23,157 nucleotides of DNA from a virus: IMG/VR virus record IMGVR_UViG_3300012931_000076, positions 1 to 23,157 of that record. One strand, written 5' to 3'. Numbering within the stretch: the first letter of the stretch is position 1; the number at the start of each line of letters is the position of its first letter. Below are positions 12,351-19,985 of this stretch, piece after piece. The translations under genes and the position numbers were made by a program. Under the pieces are notes generated by a model. The model ran no database searches. It worked only from the letters and a program-made list of their open reading frames with translations, and was not told the DNA's origin.

Positions 12351-13070
12351 ATGGGAAAACGCCTTACTTTATCGTATGTAAAGGAATCATTTGCAAAGGA
12401 AGATTATATTTTGCTTAATGACACTTATATAAATGCCAGACATAAGTTAGATTACACATGTTCAAATGGGCATACGCACTCCATTACTTGGGGTAATTGG
12501 CATTTAGGTTGTAGATGTCCTATTTGTAGTGGTGTTAGTAGTCCTTCTATTGAGAAGATTAAAGAGAAGTTTTTATTAGAGGGTTATAGATTGTTATCAA
12601 CCGAATATGTTAATGCTCATAGTAGATTAATGTATATATGCCCTAATAATCACATAGATAGTATAAGCATGGCAAATTGGAATTTAGGCTATAGATGTAA
12701 AAAATGCCATATTGATAAAATAAAAGGATCTGGTAATAATGCCTGGAAAGGTGGAATAACCCCACTAATAAAACAAATAAGAAATTATATTAGAGATATG
12801 AAGTGGCATATAAAAGTACTTACACGCGATAATTGTACCTGTAATATTTGTGGTTTTGTAGGATACAAAGGATATAGACTGCACGCACATCACATAGTAC
12901 CTTTTGCAGACTTAATACAATTATATGATATAAATAGTTTAGAAAAGGCTATGGCATGCAAAGAATTATTAGATATATCCAATGGAATTACACTATGTGA
13001 ATCCTGTCATAAAAAAGTTCACAGATATAAAAATAAAAAATTTGATGAAAGAGGGTATATAAATGGCTAA
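12351..13070 (+). CDS. Free-standing HNH homing endonuclease, copy A
   Basis: 239 residues. Two N-terminal repeats of about 58 residues (about 10-60 and 70-120) share the plan YILLNDTYINARHKLDYTC..GH...W..W..GCRCPIC, each with a C-x-x-x-H...C-x2-C zinc-like site; they probably bind DNA. The C-terminal nuclease has C164-x2-C167, the HNH core AHHIVP (His180/His181), Asn211, C216-x2-C219 and H220/H224. Such genes cut and copy themselves into homologous sites. It starts directly after the preceding stop with a poor SD and overlaps the start of the next gene, fitting insertion into an older gene pair. It is a paralogue of the 13891 gene. Confidence 0.9.
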   Translation: MGKRLTLSYVKESFAKEDYILLNDTYINARHKLDYTCSNGHTHSITWGNWHLGCRCPICSGVSSPSIEKIKEKFLLEGYRLLSTEYVNAHSRLMYICPNNHIDSISMANWNLGYRCKKCHIDKIKGSGNNAWKGGITPLIKQIRNYIRDMKWHIKVLTRDNCTCNICGFVGYKGYRLHAHHIVPFADLIQLYDINSLEKAMACKELLDISNGITLCESCHKKVHRYKNKKFDERGYING

Positions 13071-13296
13071 TATAGAGGATTATCAAAATCCACAGTTTAC
13101 GAGGTACGATGAAGGATGGACATTATCTAGAAATACGGATGATCGCTATATGACTTTTGATAACACAAGAAGTTATAGAAATGGTCAACCACAACCTGGA
13201 TATAATGCTCAGAATCCAAGTACAGCTCCACAACGTGTTAGATTTGATACAGATGCAGTTAAATTACGCCCATTACTTTCAGTACAATATTTATAA
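13063..13296 (+). CDS. Small unknown polar protein
   Basis: 77 residues. The ribosome site (GAGGG near 13050) lies inside the end of the HNH gene. The protein is very polar, rich in Asn, Gln, Arg, Pro and Tyr (YRNGQPQPGYNAQNPSTAPQ), and likely disordered in the middle. There are no Cys, no hydrophobic segment and no recognised family. A structural or linker-like role is possible but not supported by a motif. Confidence 0.6.
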   Translation: MANIEDYQNPQFTRYDEGWTLSRNTDDRYMTFDNTRSYRNGQPQPGYNAQNPSTAPQRVRFDTDAVKLRPLLSVQYL

Positions 13297-13307
13297 AGGA
13301 GAATTAA

Positions 13308-13889
13308 ATGGAATTAAATGATAGGTTGGATTTATTTAAGAATGAGTTGAAGTTGATTGCTAACAAGCAAGTCAAAGATTTTACAAAAGAATGTATTAAT
13401 ATTGCACCTGATTATGTATTTGAAGATTGCCCTTCAAGTTCTTCAGGTAAGTTTCATCCAATTGATGAATTGGGTGGAGATGGAACGATTATTCATACTA
13501 AGCGAGTTTTTACAATTGCTTATGAGTTGTCAAGAGGATTTGATTGCGAAAATCATAGAGACGAGATATGCTCTGCGGCTTTGTTACATGACATGGCTAA
13601 GCAGGGATTAGTTTCTAATGGACATACAGTAAAAGACCACCCTCAGATAATGGCTAAATTAATTGCTGAAGTATACAACGATAGTTTCAAAAGTAAAATG
13701 GGAAGAGAATCAGCTAATATTATTTATTGGTGCGTAGAAAAACACTATGGACCATGGAGTGTGAATTATGGAGGAAAACTAATGTCCTCATATACTCAAG
13801 AAGAACTTTGTGTTTACACAGCAGATTATATTGCATCGAAAAGATTTATATCGGTAGATCATATACGCAAAGATGGTATGGGAATTTAG
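13308..13889 (+). CDS. HD-domain phosphohydrolase
   Basis: 193 residues. The metal-binding pattern of the HD superfamily is present: His63 (IIHTKRV), His94-Asp95 (LLHDMAKQG), His111 (DHPQIM), His146 (EKHYGPW) and Asp173 (TADYIAS). Members hydrolyse phosphate esters of nucleotides (for example dNTPs, 5'-nucleotides, or cyclic and alarmone nucleotides). With a dNMP kinase two genes upstream, a role in nucleotide metabolism is plausible; the exact substrate cannot be read from the motifs. It ends in TAG (13887-13889) with an in-frame TAA two codons further. Confidence 0.82.
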   Translation: MELNDRLDLFKNELKLIANKQVKDFTKECINIAPDYVFEDCPSSSSGKFHPIDELGGDGTIIHTKRVFTIAYELSRGFDCENHRDEICSAALLHDMAKQGLVSNGHTVKDHPQIMAKLIAEVYNDSFKSKMGRESANIIYWCVEKHYGPWSVNYGGKLMSSYTQEELCVYTADYIASKRFISVDHIRKDGMGI

Positions 13890-13890
13890 T

Positions 13891-14574
13891 ATGAATAAAT
13901 ACGACTATGATTATGTATTCAATGAATTTTTGAGCCGAGGATATTTATTATTATCTAAGTCTTATAAGAATGTATATGAAAAGTTGTTATATATTTGTCC
14001 AAATGGCCACAAACATTCTATAGCATATAGACATTTCCATAAAGGGCATGGTTGTTTAAAATGTGTAGGCATAGATAATTCTAAAAGATTTAGAATGGAT
14101 TTTTCTATTATAGAAGATAGTTTTATTTCTAATGGATATGAATTATTAACCACTGAATATATCAATGCTCATCAACAGTTGGAATATAGATATCCTTATG
14201 GGCATAGGCATAGTATGACGTGGAATAATTGGTCTAAGGGATATAGATGTCCTACATGTGACGAGATTAATAGATCAGAAGAAGGGCATTGGAATTGGCG
14301 TGGTGGCATATCATTTGAACCTTATTGTAGAATATTCAAAGATAAGTCTTTCAAAAATTCTATAAAAGCACGTGATAATTATGAATGCCAAAATCCAGAT
14401 TGTTGGCATAAAGATAAAGTATTACATATTCATCATATTGATTACAATAAAAAGAATTGTGATGAAAATAATTTAATTACTTTATGTAGGAGCTGTAATG
14501 CGAGGGCTAATATAAATCGTGAATATTATTTGACATTGTATAGAGATATTTTATCAAAAAGAGGTATTAACTAA
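13891..14574 (+). CDS. Free-standing HNH homing endonuclease, copy B
   Basis: 227 residues from ATG 13891; an in-frame ATG at 13873 would lie inside the HD gene. It has the same architecture as copy A at 12351: two N-terminal repeats (about 8-60 and 70-123), the first with YICPNGHKHS...GCLKC, the second reading YRYPYGHRHSMTW...YRCPTC, so the first Cys of the second site is lost. The C-terminal HNH has C166, C171, the HIHHID core (His181/His182), Asn193/194 and C199-x2-C202. It begins one base after the HD gene's stop. The degenerate second zinc site may alter DNA specificity. Confidence 0.87.
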   Translation: MNKYDYDYVFNEFLSRGYLLLSKSYKNVYEKLLYICPNGHKHSIAYRHFHKGHGCLKCVGIDNSKRFRMDFSIIEDSFISNGYELLTTEYINAHQQLEYRYPYGHRHSMTWNNWSKGYRCPTCDEINRSEEGHWNWRGGISFEPYCRIFKDKSFKNSIKARDNYECQNPDCWHKDKVLHIHHIDYNKKNCDENNLITLCRSCNARANINREYYLTLYRDILSKRGIN

Positions 14575-14576
14575 AT

Positions 14577-14828
14577 ATGGCAGAAGTCCCCAATATGGAT
14601 AGGCGATGGATCCCTGAAGGTGGTTTGCAAAAACACAGGGATAAGATACACAGAGGTAGTAAAGCTGCAGATAATAAAAATTTGCCTTTTGAATTCTCGA
14701 AACCAAAGAAAGAATCCAGCAGTTACTTTGAATGCGCAGAATGTGGAAGACAATTTTCTGCAGGGAAGAACACAGTTATGGTAATATGTCCTGACTGTAA
14801 TAAATTAACAAAGGCAATAAGACTATGA
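14577..14828 (+). CDS. Small zinc-ribbon protein
   Basis: 83 residues. A basic N-terminal half (GGLQKHRDKIHRGSKAADNK) is followed by a clear zinc ribbon, FECAECGRQF...VICPDCNK (C-x2-C, 17-18 residues, C-x2-C). Such ribbons mostly bind nucleic acid or another protein of the transcription machinery. Its stop overlaps the start of the NusG-family gene (ATGA), so the two are co-translated and may act together on RNA polymerase; that is inference. Its SD is AGAGG inside the end of the HNH gene. Confidence 0.75.
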   Translation: MAEVPNMDRRWIPEGGLQKHRDKIHRGSKAADNKNLPFEFSKPKKESSSYFECAECGRQFSAGKNTVMVICPDCNKLTKAIRL

Positions 14829-15313
14829 CCAATTGGCATGTATGGACTGTAGTATCGAATAGACAAAACAAGATAAATGAATTTTTGCGGTCATTAGATA
14901 GTATAGAAGAATTTATATATCCTACTGCCGCAAAAGAATATAATACAAAAAAAGGCAAAAGAGTTAAAGATGTTCCTATCTACTCTAATTATATTTTTAT
15001 TAAATATGACCATGCGCCTATTATAGAGACCACTATAAAAAGATGCCCATGGATTTCAGAATATGTAGGTAAGTGTAGCTACGAAGAAATAGACAGAATA
15101 AAGCGACAAACTAATTTGAAGTACGATGAGTTAGTAAATCCTGACGAATTGCAAAGAGGTAGCAATGTAAAGATGGTAAGGACCCCATTTGCGGGGTGGG
15201 AAGCGACTATAATAGATATAATAGATAATAAATTAGATGTTAAGTTATGTATATTAGGGGCTGATAGGATTATAAGATGTAGCAAGGACGATGTTGAACT
15301 AATATCGAGGTGA
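14825..15313 (+). CDS. NusG-family transcription factor
   Basis: 162 residues, near the length of NusG/RfaH. The N-terminal NGN domain pattern is visible: WHVWTVVSNRQNKINEFL, the VKDVPIYSNYIFIKYDH strand and a CPWISEYVG segment, followed by an acidic/basic linker. The C-terminus is a KOW domain: LQRGSNVKMVRTPFAGWEATII then DVKLCILGADRIIRCSKDDVELI. Such proteins bind the RNA polymerase clamp and suppress pausing; specialised paralogues (RfaH, LoaP) act on chosen operons. Phage copies presumably favour phage transcripts. It overlaps the zinc-ribbon gene by four bases. The target and recruitment site are unknown. Confidence 0.85.
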   Translation: MTNWHVWTVVSNRQNKINEFLRSLDSIEEFIYPTAAKEYNTKKGKRVKDVPIYSNYIFIKYDHAPIIETTIKRCPWISEYVGKCSYEEIDRIKRQTNLKYDELVNPDELQRGSNVKMVRTPFAGWEATIIDIIDNKLDVKLCILGADRIIRCSKDDVELISR

Positions 15314-15318
15314 TAATA

Positions 15319-15753
15319 ATGGATGATGTTTTTAAGAGACGGAGGGGCAGACCTCAAGGTCATTTACTAAGCGATACTACAAAAAATAAAATAAGAGTAA
15401 GTAGGATTGGTCGATTACATTCAAAAGAGACTAGAAATAAGATTTCTAGATCATTGTCATTATACTTTAAAAAAAGAAGCCCTATATCAGAAAGTTTTGA
15501 GAATGATTATAAAAATTTCCCAAAAGAATCTAAAGAATGGCTTCATAACCATAGTTATGCCTTAGATAGTTCGGAAGATATACTTTCTAATAAAAGGATG
15601 GTTTACTTGAGCCAAATTGAAGTTAGTTATGGTACTGATATTGATAATTTTTATCATTTTTCCACACCAGAATTTTTGCTTCTACTAAAAGAAGACTTAA
15701 TGTTGAATCATATGGACGAGGAATTAGCTGAATTTAATTCTATATTGTGCTAA
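15319..15753 (+). CDS. NUMOD3-like DNA-binding protein
   Basis: 144 residues. The start is ATG 15319, five bases after GAGGTGA; an in-frame GTG at 15310 overlaps that SD. The N-terminus has an AT-hook-like RRRGRPQGH, then the NUMOD3 pattern LSDTTKNKIRVSRIGRLHSKETRNKISRSL (about 19-48) known from homing endonucleases, in which short helices contact DNA. No GIY-YIG or HNH nuclease follows; the rest is acidic and helical (TPEFLLLLKEDLMLNHMDEE). It may be a decayed homing element or a DNA-binding protein recruited to the packaging region. It lies right before the probable small terminase. Confidence 0.68.
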   Translation: MDDVFKRRRGRPQGHLLSDTTKNKIRVSRIGRLHSKETRNKISRSLSLYFKKRSPISESFENDYKNFPKESKEWLHNHSYALDSSEDILSNKRMVYLSQIEVSYGTDIDNFYHFSTPEFLLLLKEDLMLNHMDEELAEFNSILC

Positions 15754-15770
15754 GGACTACAAGGACTGTT

Positions 15771-16298
15771 ATGAGCAAACCAGTAGGAAGACCAAAGAAC
15801 CCACCTAAGTTTAAGGATATTCTTTATGAAATTATTCCTTCGGCTTCGTTATTTTCCGAAGACGAGTTGAAGATGTTTAATGGATTGATGGATATTTATC
15901 TCAAAGATTTTGATGAATCACAGTTATCTGCAAATGATCTTGATGACATTATGTCTATATCTACTAATAAAGTTTTGGAAGTTAGACTTCTTCAATCTAT
16001 GCGTAACAATCCTGACATGCAGATAGACGCTTCTGCCGCTATAGAACGCTTAAGAAAACAAACCGACAAATTGAAAGAGAATTTAGCTACCAGACGTAAA
16101 GATAGAGTAGATCCTAAAAAATATAGTGGTATATCTATAGTTGATTTGGCGGTGGCTTTTGACCAGAATAAAAAAGATCATTTACTAAATAAAGTTGCTG
16201 AATACGATGCTGAGAATGAGGCTTTGCTTAACTCCGCGGAGTTAGTAGGTAATAGGAATGACCAAGATGCTGAAGTATTTGATGTAGAGGAAGAATAA
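15771..16298 (+). CDS. Probable terminase small subunit
   Basis: 175 residues from ATG 15771 with AAGGAC ahead. It starts with a basic Gly-Arg-Pro segment (MSKPVGRPKNPPKF), contains helical stretches and a central acidic region, and ends in an acidic tail with DVEEE. The main support is position: its stop overlaps the TerL start (TAATG), the standard TerS-TerL arrangement. TerS recognises phage DNA and forms a ring that regulates TerL. Sequence similarity among TerS proteins is low, so the call is moderate. The preceding NUMOD3-like gene also has a GRP-type N-terminus. Confidence 0.6.
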   Translation: MSKPVGRPKNPPKFKDILYEIIPSASLFSEDELKMFNGLMDIYLKDFDESQLSANDLDDIMSISTNKVLEVRLLQSMRNNPDMQIDASAAIERLRKQTDKLKENLATRRKDRVDPKKYSGISIVDLAVAFDQNKKDHLLNKVAEYDAENEALLNSAELVGNRNDQDAEVFDVEEE

Positions 16299-19200
16299 TG
16301 CCATCTATTGATATATATAGTGATATGGAGAATCTGCTCGACATGGGGGCAGACATGATTCAATTTTATAGGAATAACCCCTGTATCGCCGCATATGATT
16401 TACTTAAAGTGGATTTGGCTCCTATTCAGCGCATAGTTCTGAACGATATGTGGTTTAAGAATTATACAATTACAATAGCCACTCGTGGTTTTGGGAAAAG
16501 TCAATCCATAGATAGTTTATCATATGTATATGGTAAAGGATTAAATTATCTATATGAATTTTTGCCTAAAATCCCATCTTATTTAAAAGACGGCTATGAC
16601 GATGCGATATCTTGGCAAGATGACATATATACTTCTGACGGATTTCATCCCATAAAAAGGGTCTCATTAGAAAAGGGTATAAAAGGACTATGCTTAACTA
16701 CTCAAAATGGTTTTGAAAATAAAGGTAGTTATCATCATAGACTATTGACTATAAATAATACGGGCGAGTTTATATATAAAAGATTAGATGAATTTAATAT
16801 AGACGATTATGTTTGTATACAGCGTGATCAACAGGTATTTGGAGATGGTGTGGTTTCAGACGAAGACGCTTATCTTATAGGTTTGTTTATAGGTGATGGT
16901 CATATTAAAACCAAGAATGCTATAACTATAACTTCAGAAGACGCCTATATAAAATCTTTCTGTATATCGTATTGTAAAAAGAATAATATATTATATAGGA
17001 TAGATGATGACAAAAGAACTAAAAATACTTCTAAAATATGTTTTAAAAAATTTGATTATTTTTTTGAGAAGTATAATATAAAAAGAGACCTTTCATATTT
17101 TAAAGAAGTGCCATATACCATAAGATCTTCTAATAGAAAAGCTCAATTACAATTTTTAAGAGGGTATTTTGATACCGACGGCACAGTTAATTCCAGTAAT
17201 GGTGGAGTTTCGTGCTGTTCTACTTCTTATAAATTGCTAAAAGAAATTCAACTATTACTGCTTAATTTTGGAATAGTTTCGAGAGTTAGAAGAAAGAAAA
17301 CAAAATCAAGATTTGGAAAAGCTTACTTATTAGATATGTTTTTTGAGGACGCTTTAAAATTTAAGAAGTTGATAGGTTTTAATTTAAGTAGAAAACAGAT
17401 AATATTAAATAATTATTTTGATACAAGAAAAGTAAATCCTAATAAAGACATTATTCCCTATGTAAAAGATTTATGTGTTTATATTTCAAAACGCTATAGA
17501 GAATTAAATGCTAAAAATAAATTTAGTGGAAAATTGCCTACGCTGAAAACTTATAAATGGAACACCACCAATTACACATACAGCAGATTAGATACATTCA
17601 TAAAAGATATTAATAAATTAATGGTAGCCGGATATAAATTTGACCAGGACTGCATAAATGTTTTAGATATAATTACTAATATAAATAATAGGCAATATTA
17701 TTTTGATAAAATAAAACTTATAGAAAATTGGCAAGGTGATTGCTATGATTTTGAAATGGATATGCCTAATGGTGTAGAACCTAACTACTTTACTAATGGT
17801 TTTATAAATCACAATACTTTTATTCTAGGTGTTAATGCTGCTTTACACGCTTTATTATATCCTGGATACAGAGTAGGATTATTGTCTCCTTCTTTTAGGC
17901 AGTCTAAAATGATTTTTGCCGAGATAGAAAAGATATACAATAAGTCATCTATTCTCAGAGAAGCATGCGAAAAGCGCCCAGTAAGAGGTGCTGATACTTG
18001 TAATTTAAGATTTAAGGGCACTGATTTATCCAACGGTAGTTTTATCGAAGCTCTACCTGTAGGTGTTGATGGTGCAAAGATAAGAGGATCGCGTTTCTAT
18101 TTGATAGAAATAGATGAGTTGGCTCAAATGCCTTCTGATATTATTGATATGGTTATTCGTCCTATGGCAGCTGTTGTGTCAGAGCCTATGCAAAAAGTTA
18201 GGGAGATACAACGCATAGAACAACTTATAAAGGAAGGATTAGCCACTGAAGATGATTTGTTAGAGGAGTCTGCTAATAAAATGGTGATGACTTCTTCTGG
18301 ATATTTCAAGTTCAATCACATGTGGCATAGAATGAAAACTTATTGGAAGGCTATAAAGGAAGACGGTCGTAAGAAAAGTGAATACGCTGTCCATCAAATT
18401 CCATATAATAGGCTTCCTAAAGGATTCTTAGACATGAAGAATGTCAATGAAGCAAAAAGAACCATGTCTAGTATTGAGTTTATGATGGAATATGAAGCAT
18501 CTATGGTATCAGATAGCGAAGGATTTTTCAAGGCATCTCTATTAGATACATGTACGCGTGGTAGTGATTTCACCATAAAAACCCATGGAGAGCCTGGTAA
18601 AGAATATGTGATTGGTATAGACCCTAACCAAGGCGGATCTGCGTTATTTGGTATAGTAGTAGTAGAACTTGGTCATCCAAATAAAGTGGTTTATGTAAAG
18701 GGTTTAAAAAGTCAGGCTGTTCAGGATATGACTAAATCTATTCATCGTATAATTAAGAATTTTAATATAGTTAGAATTTATATGGATGCTCAGGGTGGTG
18801 GTAGCGCTATAAAAGATTTATTGGCAGAGGGATATAATAATGAGACGCCCATCCTTGATATGGACGACGATATTACTAGATATAAAACAGGTCGCAGGAT
18901 ATTGCGACTTGTCAATTTTGCACCGGTATGGATTTCAGACGCTAATTTTAATGCTTTATCCTTATTAGAAAATAATAGGTTACGATTTCCTGAATCACCT
19001 AGAAGTAACTCAGAGATAGATGAGAAACTCTATGAGGATGTTAGGCTACTTAAATCTCAGATGTTGAATATAGTAGTTACAGAAACCCAACGAGGTGTAA
19101 GGCACTTTGATACGCCTAAAAAGGGTCAAAATAAAGACTTGTATTCAGCTATATTACTTGCATCTTTTGGTGTTACAGAATTAAATAGGGAGTCTGATAT

Positions 19201-19327
19201 TGTTCCTATGAATTTAGAACCTGAAGGTTTGATTAGACCGCATGCCGCTGGCGCGCATTTTACTCGTCAGATTGGTGGTGGCGATACTGAATACCTAAGT
19301 AAAGCTGTTTTACATCGCAAGATTTAA
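16298..19327 (+). CDS. terL: Terminase large subunit precursor with intein
   Basis: 1009 residues as translated; removing the intein (residues 68-506) leaves a 570-residue TerL of normal length. The ATPase has Walker A TRGFGK/T restored exactly by splicing (GFGK + TFILGV), and Walker B YLIEIDELAQ with D606/E607. The C-terminal nuclease has D775 in IGIDPNQGG, D830 in YMDAQGGG and D947 in NKDLYSAIL, the three acidic metal ligands. It cuts concatemeric DNA and pumps it into the prohead through the portal. It overlaps TerS by one base. Unspliced, its P-loop is split, so packaging depends on protein splicing. Confidence 0.96.
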   Translation: MPSIDIYSDMENLLDMGADMIQFYRNNPCIAAYDLLKVDLAPIQRIVLNDMWFKNYTITIATRGFGKSQSIDSLSYVYGKGLNYLYEFLPKIPSYLKDGYDDAISWQDDIYTSDGFHPIKRVSLEKGIKGLCLTTQNGFENKGSYHHRLLTINNTGEFIYKRLDEFNIDDYVCIQRDQQVFGDGVVSDEDAYLIGLFIGDGHIKTKNAITITSEDAYIKSFCISYCKKNNILYRIDDDKRTKNTSKICFKKFDYFFEKYNIKRDLSYFKEVPYTIRSSNRKAQLQFLRGYFDTDGTVNSSNGGVSCCSTSYKLLKEIQLLLLNFGIVSRVRRKKTKSRFGKAYLLDMFFEDALKFKKLIGFNLSRKQIILNNYFDTRKVNPNKDIIPYVKDLCVYISKRYRELNAKNKFSGKLPTLKTYKWNTTNYTYSRLDTFIKDINKLMVAGYKFDQDCINVLDIITNINNRQYYFDKIKLIENWQGDCYDFEMDMPNGVEPNYFTNGFINHNTFILGVNAALHALLYPGYRVGLLSPSFRQSKMIFAEIEKIYNKSSILREACEKRPVRGADTCNLRFKGTDLSNGSFIEALPVGVDGAKIRGSRFYLIEIDELAQMPSDIIDMVIRPMAAVVSEPMQKVREIQRIEQLIKEGLATEDDLLEESANKMVMTSSGYFKFNHMWHRMKTYWKAIKEDGRKKSEYAVHQIPYNRLPKGFLDMKNVNEAKRTMSSIEFMMEYEASMVSDSEGFFKASLLDTCTRGSDFTIKTHGEPGKEYVIGIDPNQGGSALFGIVVVELGHPNKVVYVKGLKSQAVQDMTKSIHRIIKNFNIVRIYMDAQGGGSAIKDLLAEGYNNETPILDMDDDITRYKTGRRILRLVNFAPVWISDANFNALSLLENNRLRFPESPRSNSEIDEKLYEDVRLLKSQMLNIVVTETQRGVRHFDTPKKGQNKDLYSAILLASFGVTELNRESDIVPMNLEPEGLIRPHAAGAHFTRQIGGGDTEYLSKAVLHRKI
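16499..17815 (+). mobile_element. Intein with LAGLIDADG homing endonuclease in terL
   Basis: 439 residues inserted between Lys67 and the Thr that completes Walker A. The intein starts with Ser (SQSIDSLSYV, block A), has a block B-like SYHHRLLTI followed by LDEFNIDDYVCI, and ends with the splice blocks YDFEMDMPNG and NYFTNGFINHN followed by Thr as the +1 nucleophile. The endonuclease has two LAGLIDADG-type motifs, YLIGLFIGDG (192-201) and LRGYFDTDG (287-295). Ser1, His-Asn at the end and Thr+1 all allow standard splicing. The Walker A site is a well-known intein insertion point in terminases. Confidence 0.94.
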
Positions 19328-19333
19328 CTAACC

Positions 19334-19352
19334 CTTCTAACTATTAGAGAAG
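19334..19352 (+). terminator. Weak hairpin after terL
   Basis: CTTCTAA (19334-19340) pairs with TTA...GAAG (19344-19346, 19349-19352) with a 2-base bulge and a CTA loop, followed by TATTATTT. The stem is short and bulged and the T-run is broken, so termination would be weak if any. It is the only structure seen between terL and the next gene. Confidence 0.25.
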
Positions 19353-19377
19353 TATTATTTCCAAAGGAGGTTACTAT

Positions 19378-19677
19378 ATGCTAAAAGAAAAATTTATGTC
19401 TGTTGTGTCGGGAATTTTAGATTTAGTTGGCCCATTTACTCAATTTTTATTAGGTTGGGTAGAAAATTTGATGGATAATATAATTAGTATAAAGGTTTGG
19501 TTTTTAGGTATTTGTGTTTATATGTGTATGAATGGGAAAATTACCGGTGGAGAGTTCATTACGGCTTTTCTTGCGGTAGTTGGTTTACGCGAAGGTTATA
19601 AAATTGCCCGTAGCTACTTTGCTCCCAAACTAGGACCTGTGGATGAGGACACATCTCGTAGATTGAAAAAAATATAA
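19378..19677 (+). CDS. Small membrane protein, holin-like
   Basis: 99 residues, ATG after AAAGGAGG. Hydrophobic segments lie at about 10-27 (IPLDLVGPFTQFLLGWV-like amphipathic region), 35-52 (IISIKVWFLGICVYMCM) and 57-69 (GEFITAFLAVVGL), separated by short polar turns and followed by a basic, polar tail (KIARSYFAPKL...SRRLKKI). Size, segment spacing and charged C-terminus resemble holins. However the endolysin lies 16 kb upstream, while here the neighbours are packaging and fibre genes, so a virion-associated membrane protein is also possible. The exact number of membrane crossings is uncertain. Confidence 0.55.
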   Translation: MLKEKFMSVVSGILDLVGPFTQFLLGWVENLMDNIISIKVWFLGICVYMCMNGKITGGEFITAFLAVVGLREGYKIARSYFAPKLGPVDEDTSRRLKKI

Positions 19678-19688
19678 TAGGTGCTAAA

Positions 19689-19955
19689 ATGCCATATAAA
19701 ATATCAGGAGAAGTCAATGTTAGTAATGTAAAAATAATAATAATAAATGACCATGACGTAGTAGAGTCTATTACTATAGATGATGGTGGTAATTTTTCAG
19801 TCCTTGATTTAATAAGCGGTGATAAAACTATTATAGCATTATCTAATAGAGGTAATTTAATTGGTTATGGTTCTATACCAGGTGTGTATTCAGTGCCTAC
19901 TCATGCATTTAGACTTGATAGTAGTAGATTAGATGGTGATTATTTATTATCGTAA
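19689..19955 (+). CDS. Small beta-sandwich-like protein
   Basis: 88 residues. Alternating hydrophobic strands (YKISGEVNVSNVKIIIIND, ESITIDDGGNFSVLDL, DKTIIALSNRGNLIGYG) resemble a carboxypeptidase-regulatory-like or other Ig-type sandwich, as found in phage virion accessory proteins. No Cys, no signal, no catalytic motif. It is placed directly ahead of two fibre-type genes, so it could be a small virion or fibre-associated protein. The family call rests only on the strand pattern. Its SD (AGGTG) is modest. Confidence 0.6.
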   Translation: MPYKISGEVNVSNVKIIIINDHDVVESITIDDGGNFSVLDLISGDKTIIALSNRGNLIGYGSIPGVYSVPTHAFRLDSSRLDGDYLLS

Positions 19956-19985
19956 ATATATAAAATATATAGGAGCTGCTAATAA

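Noticed and set aside
13357-13611. Second + strand frame within the HD gene
   Set aside because: It is an out-of-frame reading of the HD-domain gene, whose metal-binding motifs lie in the other frame.
13873-13890. Earlier start for HNH copy B
   Set aside because: The ATG at 13873 lies within the HD gene, adds residues (MVWEFS) absent from copy A, and has no SD better than that of the ATG at 13891.
17809-18576. Reverse-strand open frames within terL
   Set aside because: They lie opposite well-supported coding sequence, lack SDs and have no recognisable motifs. The same holds for all other minus-strand frames in the window.
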